Assembly: GCF_030151085.1 (NCBI RefSeq)
Contig: NZ_JASLER010000049.1
Coordinates: 1 to 64,000 of the forward strand
Reading direction: 5' to 3'
Length of the DNA stretch: 64,000 nucleotides
From: Bacteroides sp.
GTDB lineage: Bacteria > Bacteroidota > Bacteroidia > Bacteroidales > Bacteroidaceae
In this document: piece by piece, positions 45,601 through 53,020 of the stretch
Layout of the letters: each line of letters begins with the position of its first letter
Numbering within the stretch: the stretch's first letter is position 1
The notes under the pieces: model-generated
What the model was told of the DNA's origin: nothing
What the model saw: only the letters and a program-made list of their open reading frames with translations
Database searches by the model: none
Translations under genes and position numbers: made by a program

Positions 45601-45689
45601 GAGCGAACTCTGTTTGGAACAGCGGTACGGACAGCTTTGCATATCCTAATACCCGTTCGGTAATGTTTGGCTTGGATTTGACCTTTTAA
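42678..45689 (+). CDS. SusC-like TonB-dependent outer membrane receptor, pair 2
   Basis: A 1003-residue transporter with a signal peptide (to AYAQ, residue 20), carboxypeptidase-regulatory domain (VNITGTVTDANNEPLTGVNVVVKGT), a TonB-box-like stretch (LEEVVVIGYQTVKKSDLTGAV), the plug with IQILKDASAAAIYGSRAANGVI, and a barrel ending in a terminal aromatic residue (GLDLTF). It shares the overall fold with pair 1 but is clearly divergent. With its SusD neighbour 22 bases on, it precedes the GH43 set, so it likely imports arabinose-containing oligosaccharides. Confidence 0.96.
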   Translation: MIKKILFLFFVVFAATAYAQDVNITGTVTDANNEPLTGVNVVVKGTTTGAISDLDGNFSVSGKKGSTVVFSYIGMITQEVVFKGTKMHVILKDDAKALEEVVVIGYQTVKKSDLTGAVAVVDTKEMKKSTAGTLVSQMQGLATGVNVRSSGRAGEDASIEIRGVGSLSNNSPLWVIDGMITDPGVDFNPSDAESIQILKDASAAAIYGSRAANGVIIVTTKKGAKGPMKVNVNVKETMEWSPKYDLMNAAEYIKYNDIAYNEAIKDGIATVNSTQKHSSYDTNWQDAILKTALVQDYNVSLSGGGDSGSYFLSAGYYNNDGVSYGNTFDRYSFRVNTQGKKGWFSFGENLAYSLTNTDPNQTNTYNDFLRMMPTIPIYDENNPGGYGYGDAAKYNTFGVNPIAREDLEYRHYRQNRLNGSLWLEVKPFSFLSYKFNAGVDLYFYENSWFRGEGNWTQNQEHRDPEGQKARDNTYNMLIEHTLNFNKDFGKHHVDAVVGTTYQHHEWEGLWASRLNFPLLGDGSYLGVLNAGQSNQQNSNSISENAMISYLGRVNYNYDDKYYLTGTFRRDGTSRLSKDNRWGNFPSVSAAWRLSKEDFFDVSWINDLKIRGNWGRLGNASIGDWDYIGTINQSIVSVIGGAIVPGSTQVKLVNADLVWETKETVNVGFDASFLNQRLTFSAEYYNSKTSDVLAETPIAVSTGNQGGSPWKNAASLRNKGFELTLGWKDQVSDFKYSALLNVTTMDNEVLSLGRDGSSKDYIDSGQARTRPGRSLAEFYLRKTDGIFKTQEQIDNYVTSTGKPIMIEGKRPQLGDVKYLDIDDNGEITDADRAFCGSPWAKMQMSLVLNAEWKNFDFSMMWNGQFGNKIYNIAQWQGRLFADNSNYIRFKKGEEPYQVNPNSNTPRIIYGDFRNNRDADRFLENGSYFRMKNISIGYNFKQKWLTNLGVEKLRLYATGSNLITITGYSGLDPDFKGANSVWNSGTDSFAYPNTRSVMFGLDLTF

Positions 45690-45711
45690 CTTTTAAATCA
45701 GTTTAGAAATT

Positions 45712-47298
45712 ATGAAAAAGATATATGGATTAATGCTTGCAGGTGCTCTGACTTTGTGCACCGGATGCAGCTCAAATTTATTGGATATCGATAACCCCAA
45801 TGAAGTGACAAATAGCACTTATTGGAATAAGCCTGAAGATGCTACTGCCGGAGTGAATGCTTGCTACAGCTTCCTCTACAAGGAAGGTACCTGGATGCGT
45901 TGGCTTTCTTTCCGCTATGACTTGACTTCGGACGAAGGATGGAGTTCTTCTCCTTGGATTGAACTGGGTGACTGGACACGTTTCCTTTACAACAATTATA
46001 ATTTTTATGAAGGCAACACTGTTCATTGGGAGCATTTTTATGTAGGTATTTTCCGTTGCAACCAAGTGTTGACCAATGTGCCTAAAATTGAGATGGACGA
46101 AACAACCAAGAATCAAGTATTAGGACAAGCCTCTTTCCTGCGTGCCTTGTGGTACTTCCAGGTAAACTTGCTGTGGGATAAGGGAACCATGCCATTGGAA
46201 CCCCAAGATGCCACTTATATTCCGGAAGATGCTTCCGAACAGGAAATCTGGGACCAAGTAGAGAAAGACTTGACTTTTGCTATGAATAATTTGCCGGAAT
46301 CCTGGGATGCTGCCAACGTGGGACGTGCAACCAAAGGTGCGGCCAAAGCATTGCTCGGCAAGGCTTATATGCAGCAACACAAGTATGATAAGGCAAAAGA
46401 GCAACTGCAATGGTTGATTGACAAGGAAGGTACTTTGTACGGACTTTTAGCTAATCGTGAAGACAACTTCACCGATTTGGATGAGAACAACAAAGAAGGT
46501 ATCTTTGAAATACAGTTTGATGATCAGAACAAAGGTGGAACAGGTAATGATGCCAGCATGGCATTTGGTTTCCAACGTACACAGTTCTATGCTCCCGGTG
46601 GTGATCATGGTACAGGTTGGGGTGACGGAAAAGCACGTCGTTGGTTGGTAGATGAATTTTTGAAAGAGAAAAGAGCAGATGGTAAAAACGACTTGCGTTT
46701 ATACAATAGTATTCTCTACAAACACTTTGGTGATGATTTCCCCGATCAATCTAAAAAATATTATGCCAATGCAGATGCTTCGCAGTGGTTCGACGAATGG
46801 GGACAAGATCCGGAGGATTGCTACATCCGTAAGTACAATACTTCTTACTATCGTGAACGTGAAGACTATTTTGCACGTAATAACTACCGTATCATGCGTT
46901 ATGCCGACATCTTGATGAACTATGCGGAATGTCTGGCTGAAACAAATGCTCCAGTTGCCGATGCTGCTGTTTATGTAGATAAAGTAAGAGAGCGTGCCGG
47001 TTTGGCTAAATTGAAAGATAGTAAATGGAAAGATTGCCTGAGCTCAAAAGATGCCTTCCTCAAGCGCCTCCAAATGGAGCGTACTTTGGAGCTTTGTTTT
47101 GAGGGCTGGCGCTGGGCTGACTTAAAGCGTTGGGGCTTGCTTGATTCTCAGGCCGGTATTGACGAACTGAAGGCTCGTGACAAGGATTTCAATAACTTCA
47201 TCGTTGGCAAACACAGACGTTTGCCTATTCCGAGAGATGAAGTGGATGTCAGCACTGTAGGTGGTGTTATACATTTGACTCAGAATCCTAACTATTAA
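45712..47298 (+). CDS. SusD-like glycan-binding lipoprotein, pair 2
   Basis: A 528-residue lipoprotein with a lipobox (LTLCTGC). RagB/SusD-type helical body, with 'LRALWYFQVNLLWDKGTMPL' (residues about 143-162) and the C-terminal 'LQMERTLELCFEGWRWADLKRWG'. It is the lid of the SusC at 42678. A strong hairpin follows 12 bases after its stop, so fewer transcripts may reach the enzyme genes. Confidence 0.96.
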   Translation: MKKIYGLMLAGALTLCTGCSSNLLDIDNPNEVTNSTYWNKPEDATAGVNACYSFLYKEGTWMRWLSFRYDLTSDEGWSSSPWIELGDWTRFLYNNYNFYEGNTVHWEHFYVGIFRCNQVLTNVPKIEMDETTKNQVLGQASFLRALWYFQVNLLWDKGTMPLEPQDATYIPEDASEQEIWDQVEKDLTFAMNNLPESWDAANVGRATKGAAKALLGKAYMQQHKYDKAKEQLQWLIDKEGTLYGLLANREDNFTDLDENNKEGIFEIQFDDQNKGGTGNDASMAFGFQRTQFYAPGGDHGTGWGDGKARRWLVDEFLKEKRADGKNDLRLYNSILYKHFGDDFPDQSKKYYANADASQWFDEWGQDPEDCYIRKYNTSYYREREDYFARNNYRIMRYADILMNYAECLAETNAPVADAAVYVDKVRERAGLAKLKDSKWKDCLSSKDAFLKRLQMERTLELCFEGWRWADLKRWGLLDSQAGIDELKARDKDFNNFIVGKHRRLPIPRDEVDVSTVGGVIHLTQNPNY

Positions 47299-47310
47299 TA
47301 ACTAAAGAAG

Positions 47311-47366
47311 GCTATGTTCGGAAGCGCTTTCTTATTGAGGACGCTTCCGACATAGCTTTTCTTTTC
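47311..47366 (+). terminator. Hairpin between SusD 2 and the GH43 genes
   Basis: Long arms (47311-47326 and 47342-47356, with GGAAGCG / CGCTTCC inside) are followed by TTTTCTTTTC. The next gene starts only 16 bases later and I see no -7 box for it. The hairpin may therefore act as a partial terminator or as an RNA-end stabiliser rather than a full stop. Confidence 0.72.
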
Positions 47367-47382
47367 TTAAATACTATACCTT

Positions 47383-50022
47383 ATGCTTGTCTATAAAAAA
47401 CTACTATTACCTTTCGCTTTTGCTTGTTGTAGCGCTTTGTTTGCCCAGAATATCCAGAATCCGGTACTTCCTGGAGTGGCTGATGCCGGTGCGATGAAAT
47501 ACAATGGCAAGTACTATATCGGCGGAGTATTTACAAACGGGGATTTTTATGTTTCCGATGATTTGGTTCATTGGAGTAAGCCGGTTCATGTGGTAACTAT
47601 GGATAACGACTGGACAAAAGGAACCGGAGCCGGAGATAATCAGATTCATGCGAATGACATGCTTTATCTGAATGGCGATTTTCACCTTTACTGGTCTGTT
47701 AACTATTGGGGAAAAGACAAGCATGCCGTTCACATTGTACATGCACAGAGTAAAGACTTATTAGGGCCTTATACCGAACCCAATAAAAAGACTTGGATGG
47801 ATAATCGTATCGATCCTATGATATTTAAAGACGACAACGGACAATTGTACATGTATATGGTACGCTTTACAGATGGAAACACCATTTGGGGACGTAAAAT
47901 GAAGAACCCGGCAGAGTTTTCCGGTGAACCGGTTTGCCAGTTCGCTTCATTGCCGGATACATGGGAAACAATGGATAACCGAGTAGCGGAAGGCCCTTGG
48001 GTCATTAAATATAGAGACCGTTATTACATGATGTATAATGCGAATCACACCTCAACGGAATGGGGTAATTATCAATTGGGAGTTGCTGAGGCTGACTCTC
48101 CTTTAGGTTTTCAACATGGAAATAAATATAGCTATCCGGTTGTAGGTTGCAATCAGACGCAACTAGAAGAAAAGCAGGTGGACTTATTACGGTATGGCCG
48201 CACATACGACCCTTTGTTTGCTTATACCGAGAGCCGACCGGAAGGTGATTGGACAAAAATAGCCTACGATGCTTCTGGCTGGAAGAAGGGCGAAACCGGT
48301 TTCTCATCCGAAGAAGTGAAAGGCTCAACTACCCGCCATTTGGGTACCCTATGGAATTCTCCTTCTTTATGGCTGCGTAAGACTTTTTCCGCTGATAAGC
48401 AGGTGGGTAATTTGGCATTGCGCGTTGCCCATGACGGGGATACCCGCATTTATTTGAATGGGACATTGATTTACGATAAGCAGGGACGTGATTACTGTAT
48501 CGTAAACTTGGATAAAAAGCTTCGTGCGGCTTTAAAAGAAGGTACGAACTTACTGGCAGTAGAAACGAGCAAAGGACATTCACAATTCTTTGATGTATCT
48601 CTGTTCGACATGAAAAACGAAGTTGCCGATGAAATCTTGATGACTCCGGGGCAACCCAATATACTGAGAGGTCCCAATGGATTTGAATGGTGGCTTATCT
48701 ATATGGCAAATAAGAACCACGAACACCGTGGACAATATATCAACCGCATCCAGTTCTTTGATAAGACGATGTTTGTAGATGGCATAACAGGACCACAAAC
48801 GGCTGGTTACCATCCGGAACCCTCGTTGCCTACTTACTCCAAGAAGGCGGCAGAACCTTCATTCGGTGCGTTGCAAGGAGTACAAGCGTCAATTGCTTAT
48901 TTGTTTGAAGCGGGAGTAAATACGAAGAATGAAGCAGGCATTATTGCCTGGTGGAAAGATACCGACAACTGTGCCTATATAGGGCTGGATGCAAAGAATC
49001 AATGCTGGTATTTGCGTACCCGCCTTAATGGAAAAGAAAATAAGGAATCATTTACTTTACCCAAAGATTTCCGGTGGGGTGTTTATCATCATTTGCGTAT
49101 GGAGCGCAATTCCGATTGCATAAAAGTGTGGCTGGATGAAATCCCTGCTCCTGAAAAGCATATCTTTACAGGGATTATTCCTGCTGATGAGGCGGGTGTT
49201 CCCGGAGTATTTGATGAGGCAAAGGATGCTTTGTTCGAAGGCGTGACTTATACCATCGGTTTTGATGATTGCCATTTGCAACTTACCGGTAAGGAAGAAG
49301 TGCTGAAAAATGATTTGCTGAATGATTATGAATTCAGCTTTCAATTGTCTGATTTATTGGAGCAAAGTATAGCAGGCAGTTATCCGGTATATGTGGATCG
49401 GAATAATTATGTGAAGGCTCAGTTTAATGGTATTACCCGCATGCTTGAAGTTACTGCTGTGAAGAAAGGCAAGCAGGCTTGGCAGAAGAACTTCCCGTTG
49501 GAATGCTTGCAAACAGTTTATCCGGATGTGAAATATACCGATTTCATCGAGAAATGTTATCGTTTTGCTACTCCTACTTGGTTGGATGCTCTTTATCTGA
49601 ACCGCCATGACGCCGGTAATAAAGCTGAGTTTGTGGAGGATATGTTCAGTAAGTTCACGATAGAGTATTTGGCAAACGGTGAGTGGAATCCGATAAGTAA
49701 TCAAGGAGCGAAAGTAGCAGAACACCCTGCCTATAATTGTTTGAACTTTGCTCCGGTGAAAGCTGAAGGAGTCAGGTTTATCAATAAAGATGCGGAAGAC
49801 TTGCAGCGCCATATTTATAAAATCGGAATTCATGAGCAATTAAAAGAATCTTATAATTTCCGTGCAGTGAGGCGGGGAGATAAGCTTTACCTCTTTGTGG
49901 ATGGCAGGGAATTAGGTGCATTCGATATTCTGTATCCTGCATCCCGTATCGGATTCTGTTCGGAGAAGGGCTCTCCGGCTTATAACGGTGTATTGTATTA
50001 TCATATAGGAAATAAATTATAA
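47383..50022 (+). CDS. Multidomain GH43-like enzyme with a domain inserted in the propeller
   Basis: An 879-residue secreted protein (signal peptide to LFAQ, residue 22). Residues 25-280 carry most of a GH43-type five-bladed propeller with candidate catalytic residues Asp34 (VADAGAM), Asp144 (RIDPMIF) and Glu203 (AEGPWVI). Residues about 285-415 look like a jelly-roll domain ('SLWLRKTFSADKQVGNLALRV', 'DTRIYLNGTLIYD'), after which the last propeller blade seems to resume (GQPNILRGPNGFEWWLIYM). The rest (about 490-879) has laminin-G-like segments. The role is likely arabinosidase- or xylosidase-type, not proven. First of six same-strand genes, with 10 bases to the next. Confidence 0.8.
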   Translation: MLVYKKLLLPFAFACCSALFAQNIQNPVLPGVADAGAMKYNGKYYIGGVFTNGDFYVSDDLVHWSKPVHVVTMDNDWTKGTGAGDNQIHANDMLYLNGDFHLYWSVNYWGKDKHAVHIVHAQSKDLLGPYTEPNKKTWMDNRIDPMIFKDDNGQLYMYMVRFTDGNTIWGRKMKNPAEFSGEPVCQFASLPDTWETMDNRVAEGPWVIKYRDRYYMMYNANHTSTEWGNYQLGVAEADSPLGFQHGNKYSYPVVGCNQTQLEEKQVDLLRYGRTYDPLFAYTESRPEGDWTKIAYDASGWKKGETGFSSEEVKGSTTRHLGTLWNSPSLWLRKTFSADKQVGNLALRVAHDGDTRIYLNGTLIYDKQGRDYCIVNLDKKLRAALKEGTNLLAVETSKGHSQFFDVSLFDMKNEVADEILMTPGQPNILRGPNGFEWWLIYMANKNHEHRGQYINRIQFFDKTMFVDGITGPQTAGYHPEPSLPTYSKKAAEPSFGALQGVQASIAYLFEAGVNTKNEAGIIAWWKDTDNCAYIGLDAKNQCWYLRTRLNGKENKESFTLPKDFRWGVYHHLRMERNSDCIKVWLDEIPAPEKHIFTGIIPADEAGVPGVFDEAKDALFEGVTYTIGFDDCHLQLTGKEEVLKNDLLNDYEFSFQLSDLLEQSIAGSYPVYVDRNNYVKAQFNGITRMLEVTAVKKGKQAWQKNFPLECLQTVYPDVKYTDFIEKCYRFATPTWLDALYLNRHDAGNKAEFVEDMFSKFTIEYLANGEWNPISNQGAKVAEHPAYNCLNFAPVKAEGVRFINKDAEDLQRHIYKIGIHEQLKESYNFRAVRRGDKLYLFVDGRELGAFDILYPASRIGFCSEKGSPAYNGVLYYHIGNKL

Positions 50023-50032
50023 AGAAGTAATT

Positions 50033-51001
50033 ATGAAAAAGAATCTTATCTATATATACTTGTTTTCGTTGGCTGTGCTGACATCTTGCCAATCGTGTTC
50101 TTCGGAATACAAGAATATCGACGAGATTGTCGTTGAGGGAGTTGAGACTCCGGTACTTCTCGGCGATCCATTTATTATGTTGCACAAGGGCACTTATTAT
50201 GCTTACGGCACTAATGCAGAAGATGGCATCGAGGTGTATACTTCCGATGATTTGCAGACCTGGAAGTATAAAACCATGGCATTACATAAAAAGGATGTCT
50301 GGGCAGACCGTTGGTTCTGGGCCCCCGAGGTTTATGAAGTCAACGGAAAGTTTTATATGTATTATTCGGCTGACGAGCATATCTGTGTGGCAACAGCCGA
50401 TTCACCTGAAGGACCTTTTGTACAAAGCAAGAAAGAACCCATGATTGCCGACGAAAAATGTATTGACAACTCTCTGTTTATTGATGATGATGGCACACCT
50501 TATCTGTTTTTCGACCGTTTCAACGATGGGCTTAATATTTGGGTGGCCGAATTGGAAAAGGATCTGATTACAATTAAGGCAGAGACAATGCATCCTTGCA
50601 TCCATGTATCACAAACTTGGGAGGAAGTATGGCCGCGTGTCAATGAAGGTCCTTTCGTAATGAAGCATAACGGAGTATATTACATGACTTATTCTGCCAA
50701 TAGCTATGAAAGTCCTTTCTATGGAATAGGCTGTGCCACGGCTACTGACTTGATGGGGACTTGGACCAAGTATGACGAGAATCCTTTGTTGCAGAAACCC
50801 GGAGATTTGGTTGGAGTGGGGCATAGTGCCACGTTTACGGACAAAGCCGGCAAGCTTCGTCTTGTATTCCATGCCCATAAAGACAAGAACACGATCCATC
50901 CGCGGGCTATGTATATTGGTGATTTGTCATTCGAAAAGGTAGATGGAGTAGACCGTATGAGAATCAGCAAGGAATATATGACCCCTAAAGTAGTAAAATA
51001 A
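50033..51001 (+). CDS. GH43 lipoprotein (first of two tandem paralogues)
   Basis: A 322-residue single-domain GH43 enzyme with a lipobox (AVLTSC). The three acidic residues of the family are Asp45 (LGDPFIM), Asp145 (IDNSLFIDDDGTPYLFF) and Glu205 (NEGPFVMKH). The gene next door is a clear paralogue (shared stretches include HICVATAD and LFIDDDGTPYL), so this looks like a tandem duplication. Family members remove arabinose, xylose or galactose side groups. The exact activity is unknown. Confidence 0.9.
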   Translation: MKKNLIYIYLFSLAVLTSCQSCSSEYKNIDEIVVEGVETPVLLGDPFIMLHKGTYYAYGTNAEDGIEVYTSDDLQTWKYKTMALHKKDVWADRWFWAPEVYEVNGKFYMYYSADEHICVATADSPEGPFVQSKKEPMIADEKCIDNSLFIDDDGTPYLFFDRFNDGLNIWVAELEKDLITIKAETMHPCIHVSQTWEEVWPRVNEGPFVMKHNGVYYMTYSANSYESPFYGIGCATATDLMGTWTKYDENPLLQKPGDLVGVGHSATFTDKAGKLRLVFHAHKDKNTIHPRAMYIGDLSFEKVDGVDRMRISKEYMTPKVVK

Positions 51002-51012
51002 AGCCTATCGAT

Positions 51013-51972
51013 ATGAAGAAGAACTCTATTTTCCTATTGCTACTTTGCATCTGCTTTGCCGGATGTCACACGAAGCAGGCTGTTGAATCGGATTATCTAC
51101 CGATAGCCGACCCTTACGTAATGCTTTATGAGGGTAAATACTACGCTTACGGTACCGGAGGTACAGTTGAGGGAGAAGGTTTCGCTTGCTTCTCTTCCGA
51201 CGATTTGAAGAGCTGGAAACGCGAAAGCCAAGCGTTGTCTGCCAAAGATTCCTATGGTACTTGGGGCTTTTGGGCACCTGAAGTTTACTATATCGACTCT
51301 AAGAAGAAGTTTTATCTTTTCTATTCTACCGAAGAGCATATCTGCGTGGCAACGGCGGATGCACCGCAAGGGCCGTTCCGTCAGGCAGTGAAACAACCTG
51401 TTTGGAATGAAAAGAGTATTGATACTTCCCTTTTCATCGATGATGACGGTACCCCTTATCTCTATTTTGTCCGTTTCACGGATGGCAATGTCATTTGGGT
51501 GGCACAAATGACCGACGACTTGACCGGCATTAAGCAAGAGACACTAACAGAATGTATCAAAGTAGGCGAGCCTTGGGAACTATCGCAAGATAAACCGGCC
51601 AAGGTAGCTGAAGGCCCTTCTATTTTGAAGAAGGACGGCGTGTATTACTTGGTTTATTCCGCCAATCATTTTGAAAGCAAAAACTATGGAGTAGGGTATG
51701 CAACATCAAACAGTCCGATGGGACCGTGGAAGAAATATGAGGGCAACCCTATACTGCAACGTACGGACGGCCTGCTTGGTACTGGTCATGGCGCTCCTTT
51801 CCGTTGTAAAGATGGTAGTTGGAAATATATTTTCCATGCGCATTGGGATAGCACCACAGTACAACCACGTACATCGTTCATTAAAGATTTTGCTATTTCC
51901 GATAAGGGAATAGTCTCTATAGGTGGTGAAATTATCAGACCGCAGGTGTTGGGTAGTACTTCCGGCAAATGA
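51013..51972 (+). CDS. GH43 lipoprotein (second of two tandem paralogues)
   Basis: A 319-residue GH43 with a lipobox (CICFAGC, Cys18). Catalytic set: Asp33 (IADPYVM), Asp137 (SIDTSLFIDDDGTPYLYF) and Glu200 (VAEGPSILKK). It shares long stretches with the upstream gene, though loops differ (an extra ELSQDKP insertion before the acid), so the two may have different specificities. Eleven bases after the first and 27 before the third GH43. Confidence 0.9.
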   Translation: MKKNSIFLLLLCICFAGCHTKQAVESDYLPIADPYVMLYEGKYYAYGTGGTVEGEGFACFSSDDLKSWKRESQALSAKDSYGTWGFWAPEVYYIDSKKKFYLFYSTEEHICVATADAPQGPFRQAVKQPVWNEKSIDTSLFIDDDGTPYLYFVRFTDGNVIWVAQMTDDLTGIKQETLTECIKVGEPWELSQDKPAKVAEGPSILKKDGVYYLVYSANHFESKNYGVGYATSNSPMGPWKKYEGNPILQRTDGLLGTGHGAPFRCKDGSWKYIFHAHWDSTTVQPRTSFIKDFAISDKGIVSIGGEIIRPQVLGSTSGK

Positions 51973-51999
51973 AATAAATAAAGAAATGAAAATACGCTT

Positions 52000-53004
52000 A
52001 TGAAAAAGTTATTAGTCTTATCAGTATTATGCTCTTTGGTAGCTTGCTCTTCATCGACATTAGCCAAAGAAGACAATAAGGAAGAACAACCGAAGAATGT
52101 ATACCGGAATCCGGTAATTAACTACAGCCTGCCCGATCCTTCTATCATTAAAGGAGAAGATGGGTACTTCTATTTGTATGCTACCGAGGATATCCGTAAT
52201 CTGCCGATTCATCGTTCCAAAAATCTGGTGGATTGGGAATATGTGAGTACGGCCTTTACCGAGCGTACCCGTCCGAACTTCGAAGAAAAAGGTGGTTTGT
52301 GGGCGCCGGATATCAACAAGATAGGGGATAAGTATGTGCTCTATTACTCTATGTCCGTATGGGGAGGCGAATGGACTTGCGGTATCGGCTGTGCTACTGC
52401 CGACAAGCCTGAAGGACCTTTTATCGACCATGGAAAGATGTTCCGTAGCGATGAAATCAATGTGCAGAACTCTATTGATCCTTTCTATATGGAAGAAGGA
52501 GGAAAGAAATACCTTTTCTGGGGCAGTTTCCGCGGCCTCTATGGCATTGAACTATCAGATGACGGACTCTCACTCAAAGAAGGCGCTACACCTCAGCAGG
52601 TGGCAGGAACAGCATACGAAGGTACTTATATCCATAAGAAAGACGGCTATTACTATTTCTTTGCTTCCATAGGTAGTTGCTGTGAGGGATTGAATAGTAC
52701 TTATACTACAGTTGTAGGTCGTTCTGAGAATCTTTTCGGCCCATACGTTGACAAGAACGGCGGGCGTATGCTCGACAATAAGCATGAAGTCCTGATCCAT
52801 AAGAATAATGCTTTTGTAGGCACCGGGCATAATTCTGAGATTGTGGAGGACAATGCCGGCAACGATTGGTTCTTCTACCATGCCGTGAGCACAAAGAATC
52901 CCGAAGGGCGTGTGTTAATGATGGACAAGATTGACTGGAAAGACGGTTGGCCCTCAGTAGAGGGAGCTTCTCCTTCCACAGAGTCCGATAAACCTGTATT
53001 CTAA
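52000..53004 (+). CDS. GH43 endo-arabinanase-like lipoprotein
   Basis: A 334-residue lipoprotein (LVACSSS). The features resemble endo-1,5-alpha-L-arabinanases of GH43: Asp46 (LPDPSII), Asp160 (NSIDPFYM), Glu207 (YEGTYIHKKDGYYYFFAS), the cysteine-containing loop GSCCEGLNSTYTTVVGRS and the GTGHNSEIVED segment that places the structural histidine. It most likely cuts alpha-1,5-arabinan chains, either at the surface or in the periplasm. Best evidence that the locus targets arabinan or a polymer with arabinan chains. Confidence 0.87.
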   Translation: MKKLLVLSVLCSLVACSSSTLAKEDNKEEQPKNVYRNPVINYSLPDPSIIKGEDGYFYLYATEDIRNLPIHRSKNLVDWEYVSTAFTERTRPNFEEKGGLWAPDINKIGDKYVLYYSMSVWGGEWTCGIGCATADKPEGPFIDHGKMFRSDEINVQNSIDPFYMEEGGKKYLFWGSFRGLYGIELSDDGLSLKEGATPQQVAGTAYEGTYIHKKDGYYYFFASIGSCCEGLNSTYTTVVGRSENLFGPYVDKNGGRMLDNKHEVLIHKNNAFVGTGHNSEIVEDNAGNDWFFYHAVSTKNPEGRVLMMDKIDWKDGWPSVEGASPSTESDKPVF

Positions 53005-53020
53005 CAACAATAAAACAGAT

